A stretch of 64,000 nucleotides of DNA from Semisulcospira habei (GCA_036245525.1 BTPG01000005.1:184129653-184193652); one strand, 5' to 3'; positions 29,623-41,416 are shown, numbered from the stretch's first letter. Notes: a model not told the origin generated them from the letters alone. Translations and numbers: made by a program.

Positions 29623-29708
29623 TTGGTGAATTTACATCTGTGTCTCTACAGCAAGGATTATTATTCTAAATACATACACGCCAGTCCGTGATTATTAGGT
29701 TCTAAATA

Positions 29709-30120
29709 CATAATAAGAATAAGAATAAGAAGACTTTATTATCTCAAGAAGAGAAATTCTTTTCGCCACCTCAGGTGCAACTCGCTATCACAAACACTCA
29801 CACAACAGTTTTCAAACAAATGGACAATGGCTCGGGACGGGTGAAGCCCGTCGCCAAGGCGTCTAATGGCCGGCGCCAGCGGCCCCAACCCGAACTGAAC
29901 CTCCCTAACACAAAGCAAACTAAGGACAGCCCTATCGTAGTATCTCTGTAACACATAATATAATGTTTTTTAAACTTTCTGCTTGGCTGAGACTAGTTAC
30001 ACAACAAAAATACGCAAAAAAAGAAAAGACGAAAACTTTCACAGTTGCTAGCTGGGGGCCCGTCGCCATAAGAACAGCGCCGGCTATTAGACAGTCGCTC
30101 CGGCATAAACAGTCACCACC
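29709..30120 (-). mobile_element. Non-LTR retroposon tail inserted in the 36-bp array
   Basis: On the minus strand this ends AATTTCTCTTCTTGAGATAA, then TAAAGTCTTC and (TTATTC)n, the form of a LINE or SINE 3' end. One 36-bp unit lies at 29670-29708 and the array resumes at about 30150, so the element interrupts it. Confidence 0.55.
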
Positions 30121-30132
30121 TTAATTAGCTTA

Positions 30133-30561
30133 ATTGTGACCGTAATTATATGCCAGTCCGTGATTATTAGGTTCTAAATACATGCATGCCATTCCGTGAT
30201 TATTAGGTTCTAAATTCATGCATGCCATTCCGTGATTATTAGGTTTTAAATACATGCATGCCATTCCGTGATTATTAGGTTTTAAATACATGCATGCCAT
30301 TCCGTAATTATTAGGTTCTAAATTCATGCATGCCATTCCGTGATTATTAGGTTCTAAATACATGCATGCCATTCCGTGATTATTAGGTTTTAAATACATG
30401 CATGCCATTCCGTAATTATTAGGTTCTAAATTCATGCATGCCATTCCGTGATTATTAGGTTTTAAATACATGCATGCCATTCCGTGATTATTAGGTTCTA
30501 AATACATGCAGGCCAGTCCGTGATTATTAGGTTTTAAATACATGCATGCCAGTCCGTGATT
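30133..30561. repeat. 36-bp minisatellite, left block
   Basis: About 12 units of TGCCAGTCCGTGATTATTAG plus GTTCTAAATACATGCA. It breaks off at GTGATTA where the RTE tail begins; the right block is at 34357-34658. Confidence 0.93.
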
Positions 30562-32342
30562 ACTTACTTACTTACGCCTGTCACCCCTCCCAGGGTATAG
30601 ACCGTCGACGAGAGACCTCCAGCGACTCCTGTCCTGTGCTTCTCCTTCGATTTTACTCCAGGTGGTTCCCAGTCTCTTGATGTCTGCTTGGAGGTCTCGA
30701 CGCCAGGTGTTTCTCGGCCTGCCTCTTTTCCTCTTTCCCTGGGGGTTCCATGACAATGTCTGCCTAGTGATACTAGAAACTGGCTTTCTCAGACTGTGAC
30801 CAATCCATCCCCATCTTTTTCGTCCAATTTCATTCTCGGCTGTTATCTGCTCTGTTCTCTCCCAGAGTCTGACGTTGCTGATCTTCTCTGGCCAGTGGAT
30901 TTTCAAGATTTTTCTAAGGCAACTGCGTATGAAGATCTGTACTCTGCTGACTGTGGTTTGTGTTAACCTCCAAGTCTCTGCTCCATATAGGAGAACTGCT
31001 TTTACGTTTGAGTTAAAAATCCGGACTTTGGTGTGTTGTGACAGCTCTCTGGAAATCCACACTTTTTTCAGCTGGAGAAAGGCTGCTCTGGCTAGACCGA
31101 TTCGTGCTGACATCTGCATCAGTGCCACATTTTTTGTCGATGATGCTCACGAAATAGGTGAAGGACTCCACCTCCTCCAACGGAGTGCCAGCAAGCAAGA
31201 CTGGTTCTTCCCTGGTTGCGTTCAGCCTCATTGTCTTTGTTTTCTGTTTGTGGATGGTGAGACCCCATGGGACGGGATGTCAGCAAGCCTCGTGGTCTTG
31301 TCCTGCATTTGTTGATGAGTGTGGGACAGTAAAGCCAAGTCGTCTGCAAAATCGAGGTCGTCAAGCTGTGTCCACAGTGTCCACTGTATTCCGCTTCTTC
31401 TCTGCTCTGTGGTCCTCTTCATGACCCAGTCTATGGCCAGTAGGAAGAGGAACGGAGACAGCAAACACCCCTGCCTGACGCCGGTTCTGACCTGAAGCTC
31501 CCTGGTGAACTGCCCTTCATGGATCACGCGACATGTCATGCCATCGTAGCTGCTCTTGATCAGGCAGACGAGTTTTGTGGGTACACCGTAGTGTCGTAGG
31601 AGTTTCCACAAAGTCTCTCGGTCCACACTGTCAAATGCTTTCTCGTAATCCACAAAGGTGACGTACAGCGGGGAGCTCCACTCCAGAGACCCCTCCACGA
31701 TGATGAGGAGAGTGGCAATCTGGTCTGTACATGATCGGGTTTTCCTTAATCCTGCTTGCTGGTCTCTCAGCTGAGGGTCGACGGAGCTCTTTATTCTCTC
31801 CAGGATGATCCTGTTGAAGACCTATCCTGGTACTGACAGCAAGGTGATTCCTTTGTAGTTGGAACACTTGCTGAGGTCGCCTTTCTTGGGAAGCTTGATT
31901 AGGTACCCCTCCTTCCAGTCAGCCGGCATCACCTCCTCTTCCCAGATCTTTCCAAAAAGTGGGTACAACATCTCTACTGTTGTGTCTAGGTCTGCTTTCA
32001 GAGCCTCCGCTGGGATACCATCTGGCCCTGCTGCTTTGCCGTTCTTCGAAAATGCCACTGCTCTTCTGATCTCTTTCCGGCTGGGTCTGTCACAGCTGAT
32101 GGGTAGGTCAGTCTCTGCTGGCTGGATGTCTGGGGGGTCGGGTGGGGTGGGTCTGTTCAGTAACTCGTCAAAATACTCGGCCCATCTGTCGAGTTGGTCT
32201 GCTCTGTCTGCAATAGGCTTGCCGTCTTTGTCATTTACTGGTCTTTCTGTATGGCCATACTTGCCAGACAATCTTCTGGTAATGTCGTAGAGCTGTTTCA
32301 TGTTGCCGCTGCCTGCTGCCTTTTCTGCCTCTGCTGCTAGGT

Positions 32343-32398
32343 ACCGCCGTGAGATGGCCTTAGTCGCCTGCTCGGCGTTAAACCCAAATAGCCAACCA
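32343..32398 (+). mobile_element. 5'-truncated SINE tail inside the RTE element
   Basis: CGCCGTGAGATGGCCTTAGT to GGCGTTAAACCCAAATAGCC, flanked by TCTGCTGCTAG and TCTTCTGCTAG as target duplication, interrupts the coding frame. Confidence 0.75.
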
Positions 32399-33544
32399 AT
32401 CTTCTGCTAGGTCGTCTGTGTAGGCTCTCTTGTCTGCTCTGATACTCCTTTTTACCTCGCGGTTGGCTTCCGAATATTCCTCATGTGCCCTTGCTTTGGC
32501 TGCTCTTGTGCGACTGTTGTTGACAACTGCTTTCTTCTGCTTCCTCACTTCTATCTTCTTCAAGGTATGTGCCGACAGCCAGTCCTTGTGATGGTGTTTC
32601 TTGAACCCCACAGTGTCTTTGCAGGTTGAGTTCAGTGCCTCTCTAACTGCCTTCCACTGCTGCTCTGTGGTGACCGCCTCCTCCTCATTTACTAGCTTCT
32701 GTAGCGCTTGAAACCGGTTGGACAGCACCAGTTTGAACTCTTCTCTCGCTCCAGTCTCTCTCAGGAGGCCTACATTATAGCGCTGTCTTCTTGTTGTCCC
32801 TGTGTTGCTTTTCTTTAACTTGAGCTTTATTTTTAAGATAAGCAGATGATGGTCTGAGGCGACATCTGCTCCCCTCCTCACTCGAACATCTTGGAGGGAT
32901 CTTCTAAATTTCTTGCTAATGCAGATATGGTCTATTTGGTTCTCTGTAGTATGGTCAGGTGAGACCCACGTTGCTTTGTGTATTCTTCTGTGTGGGAAGA
33001 TGCTGCCTCCAATGGCAAATCTGTTTAGAGCACAAAAGTCTACAAACCTCTCCCCGTTCTCACTCATCTCCCCTAGTCCCTGTCTCCCCATCACCTCTTC
33101 GTATCCGGTGTTGTCCTCCCCTATTTTGGCATTAAAATCGCCCATGATGATGGTGATGTCTCGCTCCGCACATTAAAATTTTGTCCACAGCACTCTGGTC
33201 GGTCGTAGAACTCTTGTTTCTCTTCCTAGTCACTGTCATTAGTGGGCGCATAACACTGGATGACGTTCAGCTTGATCTTTTTCCTGGTTCTAAAGGCTGC
33301 TGTGATAATTCGTGGCCCAAGACGTTCCCAGCCCATCAGCGCTCTCTGTGCCACTGGTGACAGCATGAATGCTACACCTTCTGTATGGGGGGGGGCATTC
33401 TCCTCTTCATGACCTGAATACAGAATCATCTCCCCACTTAACAGCCTTTTCTGGCCAGACTACGTCCATCTGGCTTCACTGATACCTAGCAGGGAAAGGT
33501 TGTACTTTTGCATTTCCGCTGCTATCTGGGCGGCCTTCCCGCTC

Positions 33545-33546
<2 letters not shown>

Positions 33547-33577
<31 letters not shown>

Positions 33578-33964
33578 CGTTATTATATAGGCGCTTTTTC
33601 TCAATTTTCGGGCAAATCGACTCAAAGCGCCACGAACTGAAACCCAACACGCACACTCACGTAACAGACACGGATTTACGCCATTTAAGACAAACACAGT
33701 ACAAGACAGACGAAGGGCCAGTTCAGCTACTGAAGTTACAGAGATTTTTGATCGCTTGTATTTGAAATTTGTAAAGTGGCCTGAAACCGGTTCCAAAGTG
33801 GGGGGGGGGGGGGGGGGTGGAAGAACCGGAGTACCCGGAGAAAGAACCCCCGACGGTCCGCCCGAATTAACGGTGACACTTACCAGAGGAGAAAAGTCCG
33901 ACGCCGGAACCCGTTTTCGAACCTCGCACCTTTGGCTTTGGTGGCAGGCGCCACGGACCGCCCC
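33547..33964 (-). mobile_element. SINE1 copy inside the RTE endonuclease
   Basis: Head GGGGCGGTCCGTGG at 33964 and (ATT)n tail at 33547. AGAGTGGG/AGAGCGGG at the joints is the likely duplication; it separates MGTCNVKTMYKS from the rest of the endonuclease frame. Confidence 0.88.
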
Positions 33965-34356
33965 ACTCTTGTACATGGTCTTGACATTACATGTGCCCAT
34001 GATTGTGTCCCTGGATAGAGAGAGGCGGCTCGGTCCTGTGGCTTCCGAAGACTTCCGGCTTTCACCACAGGACGTCATAAATCTTCTGGTAGAAGAACCT
34101 TCCTCCTCCAGGAAAGGAATTGCTGTTTGTCTATTCGTCGGGGTTTTTGTAGCTATTTCTTTATTTACAGGGTGAGGAAGCTACCCCCACGCCCAACCCC
34201 CTTACTAGGAGGACCAGGGGTTTTCTGGCGGGGTCTCATTCCCTTAGACCATGTTGGTTCACGGCACCTTATTTCATTCGGTGCACCCCTCTAGCGAGGG
34301 ACCCCTTATCCACCAACCAGGGGACGCGGCTGAACGCCATATGGTCCCAGCGCGAG

Positions 34357-34658
34357 GCAGTCCGTGATTATTAGGTTTTAAATACATGCATTCCAGTCCG
34401 TGATTATTAGGTTCTAAATACATGCATGCCAGTCCGTGATTATTAGGTTCTAAATACATGCATTCCAGTCCGTGATTATTAGGTTCTAAATACATGCATT
34501 CCAATCCGTGATTATTAAGTTCTAAATACATGCATTCCAGTCTGTGATTATTAGGTTCTAAATACATGCATTCCAGTCCGTGATTATTAGGTTCTAAATA
34601 CATGCATTCCAGTCCGTGATTATTAGGTTCTAAATACATGCATGCCAGTCCGTGATTT
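34357..34658. repeat. 36-bp minisatellite, right block
   Basis: About 8 units of the same 36-bp repeat as 30133-30561, in the same phase. Here most units read CATTCCAG where the left block reads CATGCCA. Confidence 0.93.
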
Positions 34659-34746
34659 GCATCCGGTAACTGCTCTAGGTGGTAAAGTCCACGGCAACAG
34701 ACAACAGTTATAGGTCGTTTGGCGTCGGAGCGCACAACGTTTACGC

Positions 34747-35972
34747 AAATATCTCCACAAAGATCCACTTTTCTGTACCAATCTCAGGACAAATATCTCC
34801 ACAAAGAGCCACTTTTCTGTACCAATCTCAGGACAAATATCTCCACAAAGATCCACTTTTCTGTACCAATCTCAGGACAAATATCTTCACAAAGAGCCAC
34901 TTTTCTATACCAATCTCAGGACAAATATCTCCACAAAGATCCACTTTTCTGTACCAATCTCAGGACAAATATCTCCACAAAGAGCCACTTTTCTGTACCA
35001 ATCTCAGGACAAATATCTCCACAAAGAGCCACTTTTCTGTACCAATCTAGGAACAAATATCATTCAGTGACGGTTGACCTAATGCGATTTACTTTTCTAT
35101 ACCAATCTCAGGACAAATATCTCCACAAAGAGCCACTTTTCTGTACCAATCTAGGAACAAACATCATTCAGTGACGGTTGACCTAATGCGATTTACTTTT
35201 CTATACCAATCTCAGGACAAATATCTCCACAAAGAGCCACTTTTCTGTACCAATCTAGGAACAAATATCATTCAGTGACGGTTGACCTAATGCGATTTAC
35301 TTTTCTATATCAATCTCAGGACAAATATCTCCACAAAGAGCCACTTTTCTGTACCAATCTAGGAACAAATATCATTCAGTGACGGTTGACCTAATGCGAT
35401 TTACTTTTCTATACCAATCTCAGGACAAATATCTCCACAAAGAGCCACTTTTCTGTACCAATCTAGGAACAAACATCATTCAGTGACGGTTGACCTAATG
35501 CGATTTACTTTTCTTTACCAATCTCAGGACAAATATCTCCACAAAGAGCCACTTTTCTGTACCAATCTCAGGACAAATATCTCCACAAAGAGCCACTTTT
35601 CTGTATCAATCTAGGAACAAACATCATTCAGTGACGGTTGACCTAATGCGATTTACTTTTCTATACCAATCTCAGGACAAATATCTCCACAAAGAGCCAC
35701 TTTTCTGTACCAATCTAGGAACAAACATCATTCAGTGACGGTTGACCTAATGCAATTTATTTTTCTATACCAATCTCAGGACAAATATCTCCACAAAGAG
35801 CCACTTTTCTGTACCTATCTAGGAACAAACATCATTTAGTGACGGTTGACCTAATGCGATTTACTTTTCTGTACCAATCTCAGGACAAATATCTCCACAA
35901 AGAGCCACTTTTCTGTACCAATCTAGGAACAAACATCATTCAGTGACGGTTGACCTAATGCGATTTACTTTT
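34747..35972. repeat. 44-bp array passing into a 104-bp composite array
   Basis: About seven 44-bp units (ACAAATATCTCCACAAAGAG, then CCACTTTTCTGTACCAATCT and CAGG) are followed from about 35046 by about nine 104-bp units. Each of those contains one 44-bp unit plus about 60 bases (AGGAACAAACATCATTCAGT, GACGGTTGACCTAATGCGAT). One 104-bp unit near 35540 carries an extra 44-bp unit. Confidence 0.93.
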
Positions 35973-36331
35973 AGAAGCTCCAACAATGTGTCGTAAACAT
36001 TCGGAATATTTTCATTAAATGCCTGATTTTACATCCCTAAACAAGCCCCAGATATAATTAAGCCCAGTACAAAGCAAGAGCCATTTTCACGTGAACTGGC
36101 GAAATGTTCAAACCGGAAACGGCACAGGCGTTCACGAAGTCTGCATGCCGGCTCGACCTCCGCGATATTGAATCTGTCGGGGCTCTGTTTAGGGTGTTGA
36201 AAATGGATTGCTCTTAGTCTTTTCACTAAATTTTGTACGACTGTAGTAGCGAATTTGACAAATACTAGGAGTTCAGTAAAAAAAAAAAAAAAAAAAAAAA
36301 ATAGTCCACTCTCTCACCAAACCAGTCTTAA

Positions 36332-36536
36332 CTCATTCTACCCCAACACCGAAATCCCCAAATTTTGCCGTTGTCCTCTGAAGACGCATTGCAGTGCAGG
36401 ACACAGATCGACCATGATAGTTCAAGGGTGTTGCCAGAATAGCTTGGCGCCCATAGGCGCCAAGCTATTCTGGCAACACCCTTGAACTATCATGGTCGAT
36501 CCTTATCTTGCTGTGGTGTGTCTGGGGCAGAATGAG
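36332..36536. mobile_element. MITE A2, full uninterrupted copy
   Basis: TTAA 36328-36331 and mutated TTCA 36537-36540; ends CTCATTCTACCCCA and TGGGGCAGAATGAG; hairpin core around GCGCCCATAGGCGCC. This copy shows what 7580-8313 looked like before SINE3 entered. Confidence 0.9.
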
Positions 36537-36540
36537 TTCA

Positions 36541-37300
36541 CTCGCAGCGAGCCGAGCAGCGCTACATGCAGTAATGTGTGGTCAGTGGGGGTCAGTCTGG
36601 TCATTTTCACTTTTTTGCAGAAACTTATGTATTCTAAATACACTAAAGTATCGTATGGTTAAAATCTATGTCATGAAAAATGCCATTAAATAGGTTAAAA
36701 ATGAATTTAAAAGACTGAGCTTGGCCCCAATTATGCTTTTGTTTTGTGCAAAATGACCCATTTTTAACATAACAGAACACGTTGCATCCCCTACAGAACC
36801 CCATCATGCTATACTGTTGAAACGGCCTTTGTGAGTACTTTCCCGCGGTATACATGCCGTCTAAAAATACACAGCGTGTATCTCCCAAAACTTTGATCAA
36901 TGGGCACTATATGATATTTGTTCATAACGTGGTACAGAAAAATCTTCCTTTGCGGAGATGTTTGGCTCAGATGTCAGACATCATAAACAGTTCGCCACAC
37001 TGCCACAAAGGCCAGATGACAGCAGAGGCCAAGTAAGCAAGTAACCCTCGGACCGGACTAAGAGCCGCGCACATCTGCGTCTTCAAAGGACCTACGAACT
37101 TTTTGCTGGACCCAGGAGTATACAGCGTGGAAAAAAAAACAAAACACGAATGTCACCGTATGATTTCCTGATAAAATGTTGTCCAAACCACACCGTCCAC
37201 TCGGCAGCGTTGTACATGGCTCGTCCGATTTCACACTTACTTTCCTTGCACATAAACGTCAGTGACCTCCGCAGAGGCAGGAAAACGGATTGAGATGAGT
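36541..37300. other. No recognisable gene or repeat
   Basis: Mixed-composition sequence with only short open frames and no domain signatures. The same holds for 37370-37970 and 38060-38610. Confidence 0.4.
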
Positions 37301-37303
37301 CAG

Positions 37304-37367
37304 CAAGAGGGATAGATCCTCATGAGCCCCCGCGACTGCGAGGGCTCATGAGGATCTATCCCTCTTG
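37304..37367. mobile_element. Palindrome family C copy
   Basis: CAAGAGGGATAGATCCTCAT and its mirror; the centre is CGCGACTGCG. A downstream AGGCTAAGGGGTCAA may be the worn TTAA end of the whole element. Confidence 0.85.
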
Positions 37368-37970
37368 TAGCCATCTACCGCAGACAGACGCTTCAGGAGT
37401 GTTTTGGAGGCTAAGGGGTCAAGGGATTTACATAAACACGGTGCGCGCAGCGAGTAATCTGGCAAGGGTTCATTGATCGTGGACTAGAGAATTTGGATAA
37501 AGACAGGTTTTATACGCAATGGGGACCAAGAAATGAGCAATAACAACACCAAGATCCGCAATTGCCTTTCAAAAAGATGACCTACAATTTTTTTTTTTTA
37601 AAAAATCCGCACCACAAAGGCGACTGTCAAGCTTGCAATCACGAGAAAGAAAAGTAAGGGCAAGTTCAACATTTGATTCAAATTGTGTTGAGCTTGTCCC
37701 TTTCCAAGCATGTTTCTTTCTTTCTAGGAATTTTCCATACTTTTTAAAGTTTCCAAAATGTTAATTGAACTTGAAACGTGCTTGAATTTATTACTTTGTG
37801 TACTAATTTAATGATTAATATTCATCCGAATGTCACCTCACAGCTATTTCCCCCTGATCACCATAATTTGTTTTGTTTTTTAAATAAGATAGTTTAGCCA
37901 TGTCAACAAATTAACAGTTTTGCTCTGTGTGCTGGTGCTATTTAAATGAATGAATGCAGTACCGCTTTTT

Positions 37971-37972
<2 letters not shown>

Positions 37973-38055
<83 letters not shown>
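37973..38055. repeat. (GA)n microsatellite
   Basis: Pure GA repeat of about 80 bases. Confidence 0.95.
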
Positions 38056-38058
<3 letters not shown>

Positions 38059-38615
38059 TACACTAAATATTATCTCAGCACTAAAACAAGGTGAAGTTAA
38101 ATCAAATATGCGAGGAAGACAAATAATTTAAAGAATTGTGGAAATTTTTTTTATTTAAAAAAAAAAGTAAAAGAAAACACATGTTGAGTTCATCTTGAAA
38201 TCCAAAACTATTTTCACTGAAGTCAAAATAATTACAGGTTTAAAGAAACGTTTACTCGAATGTAGTATACAACGAAAACTGTTAAAGAATTATAGAAATT
38301 GTATCACACTACTATACAAAAACAGCAAAGTAAAACAAGGAAAACAAACTCAGCTTACCAGCAACTCTTCTGCCTCAAGTCTTCTTTCAAATCAGACCGT
38401 CTGTCTGTTGACGCTGATTTTTCTCGAAGATAGGTGTTGATTACGTCTTCGTAAACTCTCTTCTCTGCTTTACAATCATTTTCCTGACGAGCTGACAAGT
38501 GTGGGTGAATCAAGCTGGTTACGCTGAAGAACTCGCTGAACAGAATGTACAGCGCGCTTTAACAAAAACCACTAATGCGACGCGTGACACTGACGCCGCG
38601 AATAAATTACATCAA

Positions 38616-38668
38616 CAAGAGGCATAGATCCTCATGAGCCCCCGCAATTGCGGGATCTATGCCTCTTG
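38616..38668. mobile_element. Palindrome family C, deleted copy
   Basis: The left arm is complete; the right arm lacks GGGGCTCATGA, so the palindrome is lopsided. Confidence 0.8.
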
Positions 38669-38756
38669 ATGGCTTTACTCACGCGGATATGAATGGCTTT
38701 CTTGTTTGTGTTCCACAGACGAGACACAAACATCGCCGTGTGTTCTGATTAGTTCT

Positions 38757-38927
38757 GGGGCGGTCCGTGGCGCAGTGGTTAAGGCGCCTGCTACCAATGC
38801 CAAAGGTGTGAGGTTCGAAAACGCCGGGGTTCCGTCGGACTTTTCTCCTCTGGTAAGTGTCAGCGTTAATTCGGGCCGACCGTCGGGGGTTCTTTTTCCG
38901 GGTACTCCGGTTCTTCCAACCCCCAAA
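38757..38927 (+). mobile_element. SINE1, 3'-truncated copy
   Basis: tRNA-like head (GGGGCGGTCCGTGGCGCAGT) and the first half of the body; it stops after GTTCTTCCAACCCCC without the (ATT)n tail. Confidence 0.85.
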
Positions 38928-39026
38928 ATGTCTCCGACGAAAAAGTATCTAAAACACTCGAGCGGAAAAATTCACACTCGTCCTACTGACAAAAACAAAA
39001 AAAAAAAGCGAAACAAAATACATCAC

Positions 39027-39050
39027 ACACACGCGCGCGCGCGCGCACCT
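39027..39050. repeat. Short (CA)(CG)n alternating tract
   Basis: ACACACGCGCGCGCGCGCGC: alternating purine-pyrimidine, a Z-DNA-prone sequence. Confidence 0.8.
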
Positions 39051-39302
39051 GTATACATGGCCTACGGGTCGCACACAAAGTGCGTTTGCATGCCTGTTTT
39101 CATTCGCAAGCCTTCGTACGCGCGTGTAACACGCAATCCACCACCACACCGCGCTACAAAGTTGCAGGAGACGTTTCGACCATGACAGCTCGACGGTACT
39201 GCCGCCCAAACAGATTGGTGCCCTCACACAGGTGCAAAGCCAGTCATGCATTACCCTTGACCTGCAAAGCACCTCGTAACTTGAAACATGGCCGTCGTGT
39301 AA

Positions 39303-39508
39303 CCCTGTTAGCCCCAAGGTCCGGCATTTCTCAAATTTTGGAGATGTACTAACGACTATGCACAAGTTGCAGGAGATGGATTGACCATGATAATTCAAGG
39401 GTAGTGCCAGATTAGCTTGGCGCCCACAGGCGCCAAGCTAATCTGGAACTACCCTTGAATTATCATGGTCGATCCATCTCCTGCTGTAGGCATCCGGAAC
39501 TAAAAGGG
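39303..39508. mobile_element. MITE A, full copy
   Basis: Ends CCCTGTTAGCCCC and AACTAAAAGGG; the flanks are GTAA and TTAC rather than TTAA. The hairpin core is nearly perfect. Confidence 0.88.
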
Positions 39509-39611
39509 TTACTATGGCGGAACAAAATCAGGCAAGCGGCCTAGCTCGTCAGTGAATCATCTCCGGCACTCGACCCCAACTTCCCTACACTGATATGACC
39601 CAGCAGCGGCC

Positions 39612-39764
39612 GGTTCCATGAGCGAGCTCAGTCTTGCGCCGCAAACCCGGCGCCATTTAGCAAAGGGCACCGCTGTATCGTGGTTAGTGTTTGTGGCGCT
39701 GTAGCGGAGCACCTTGTCAAATGGTGCGCGCAGGATGTTCAAACTCACTCATGCAACTTACCCC
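39612..39764. mobile_element. Palindromic element M, short copy
   Basis: Arms GAGCTCAGTCTTGCGCC and GGTGCTCCGCTACAG-type mirror correspond to 8323-8915, but the centre holds about one unit (GTTAGTGTTTGTGGCGCTGT) in place of 18. The arms are more diverged. Confidence 0.7.
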
Positions 39765-39805
39765 TTATACATTACAAATTCACACCAGTCAACACTTCCC
39801 GTTTG

Positions 39806-39868
39806 CAAGAGACATAGATCCTTATGAGCCCCCGCACAGCGGGGACTCATGAGGATCTAAGCCCCTTG
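39806..39868. mobile_element. Palindrome family C copy
   Basis: CAAGAGACATAGATCCTTAT and its mirror ending CCCCTTG; the centre is shortened to CCGCACAGCGGGG. Confidence 0.8.
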
Positions 39869-40221
39869 CTCGGCGGCCGTCAACCACAAAGCGCTTTGAG
39901 CATTCAGTACTGAATAGATTAATGCGCTCTACGAATGATCATCATCACCACCGTCAAATTTACATCTGTATTTCTCAAAGCGAGGAAGTTAACCAGCAAC
40001 AGAACGATGGCGCGTAAAGTTATAAATATGTACGGGATACATGTCAGTCACTGGTTGATGAGCAGATGTGTTGAGGCACTTAACAGTACTAAAGAATGTT
40101 CTGGACCGTATTGACCGTAGTTGCTTAATGTTGTTAAAGAGGCTTGCATCTTTTCTAAACGGTCACCCAAAATAAATAAATACTGAATGAAACAGTCCAG
40201 GAAAGCCGCACAGATCACACA

Positions 40222-40500
40222 CAAAAAATGTGGTTCAGTATTGTCTAGCTACGAGATCACAATGTGGTTCAGTAGTGTCTAGCTACGAGATCACAATGTG
40301 GTTCAGTAGTGTCTAGCTACGAGATCACAATGTGGTTCAGTAGTGTCACACTCTAGCTACGAGATCACAATGTGGTTCAGTAGTGTCTAACTACGAGATC
40401 ACAATGTGGTTCAGTAGTGTCTAGCGGTACGAGATCACAATGTGGTTCAGTAGTGTCTAACTACGAGATCGCAATGTCAGTGGTTCAGTAGTGTCTAGCT
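40222..40500. repeat. 34-bp minisatellite, about 8 copies
   Basis: The unit is AGCTACGAGATCACAATGTG plus GTTCAGTAGTGTCT, with small insertions (TCACAC, GCGGT, TCA). The block AGCTACGAGATCAC also appears once at 41373, after the LINE remnant. Confidence 0.93.
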
Positions 40501-41343
40501 ATGTCACCAACGTCGAGGTCCTTGAACAGGCTGAAACTGTGAGCATCGAGGCTTTGCTGCTGCGGACACAGCTCCGCTGGGCGGGGCATATCTCCAGGAT
40601 GGAGGATCATCGCCTACCAAAGATCACCCTGTTCGGCGAGCTTGCTACTGGACACCGTGACAGAGGGGCACCAAAGAAGATTGATTGATTGATTGTACAT
40701 TGCTTAACGTCCCGACAGCAACAAGGCTTTCTCAGGACGTGCCTGCACTGCTTGTGAAAAAAAACTAAACAGAAAATTGAATGTATGTCGCCAGCCGGTC
40801 AAATACATTAAATAAACCTACAACATGGGGCATAAATAAAGCTAAGACCATTTAGCAACACACATCCAATATCAAGAGCTACAGGCAGTGCAGACAGTAG
40901 GGAGAGTTTTAAAAAGGCAAATACAGGTGAATGGACAAAGGGTAGACAGAAACACATGCCCCAGAATAGAGAGAAAAACCCACCCTGTGGGGCTGACCAG
41001 GGTGACCCTGGGAACTAAAAAATACCTAACCCCACCAAAGAAGAGATACAAAGACTGTCTCAAGAAGTCACTTAGTGCCTGCCAAATCGACCACCACCAG
41101 TGGTCTTCGCTTGCTGCGGACCGTGACACCTGGCGCTCCACCATTTACAAGGCAGCTGTCTCCTTTGAGGACTCTCACAGAGCTAGCCTTAAGGACAAGC
41201 GGCTCAGGAGAAAAAACAGAGATGCCGCAGCTCAGAACCCTGGCCATACCTTCCCCTGCAGCCACTGCGGTCGAACCTGCCTGTCTCGGATTGGCCTCCG
41301 CAGCCACGAACAAGCCTGCAGACGTCGTGGGCAACTCCTATAA
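40500..41343 (+). pseudogene. LINE ORF C-terminus with zinc finger, split by SINE3
   Basis: The part before the SINE (40500-40680) reads TNVEVLEQAETVSIEALLLR, then RWAGHISRMEDHRLPK. The part after it (41034-41343) reads RYKDCLKKSLSACQIDHHQW, then DRDTWRSTIYKAA and FPCSHCGRTCLSRIGLRSHE. RWxGHxxRM...LP...RYKD...WR with a terminal C2H2-like finger is the known tail of a family of non-LTR polymerases; here the last ligand is Cys (C2HC). There is no RT domain, so it is a 5'-truncated remnant. Confidence 0.8.
40681..41033 (-). mobile_element. SINE3 copy with perfect 11-bp target duplication
   Basis: ACCAAAGAAGA at 40670-40680 and again at 41034-41044. This defines both ends of SINE3: GGGGTTAGG at the head (in this copy) and (CAAT)n CAA at the tail. 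Confidence 0.92.
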
Positions 41344-41416
41344 AATCTTCGTTCGCGAAGTCAAGCCAAGAGAGCTACGAGATCACCGACTATTAAAAAG
41401 AAATGCGCCATTTTAG

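Larger units (their letters stand above)
30562..34356 (-). mobile_element. RTE-clade LINE, nearly full length, inactivated
   Basis: Read on the minus strand: a 5' region (34356 to about 34060), an AP-like endonuclease (MGTCNVKTMY start, GDFNAKIG, SDHHLL near 32860), a reverse transcriptase (FVDYEKAFDSVDRE; TGVRQGCLLSPFLF; FADDLALL at about 31345) and the C-terminal region (LYGAETW, RKRGRPRNTWRRDL, LVDGLYPGRGDRRK), stop at 30568, then GTGACAGGCGTAAGTAAGTA. The RGRP/LVDG tail and short (GTAA)n end are typical of the RTE clade. Without its insertions the length is about 3.3 kb, as for RTE. It is dead: there is a stop shortly before RT motif A, several frameshifts, and a SINE1 in the endonuclease. 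It would have supplied machinery for insertion; today it is a fossil. Confidence 0.9.

Noticed and set aside
32378..33145. Endonuclease frame as a host gene (often labelled craniofacial development protein 2-like in automatic annotation)
   Set aside because: GDFN and SDHH motifs are followed on the same strand by reverse transcriptase and an RTE-type tail; it is LINE coding sequence.
30130..34768. YLEPNNHG repeat proteins on the minus strand
   Set aside because: 36-bp minisatellite read in frame; the same unit is interrupted by mobile elements and has no coding context.
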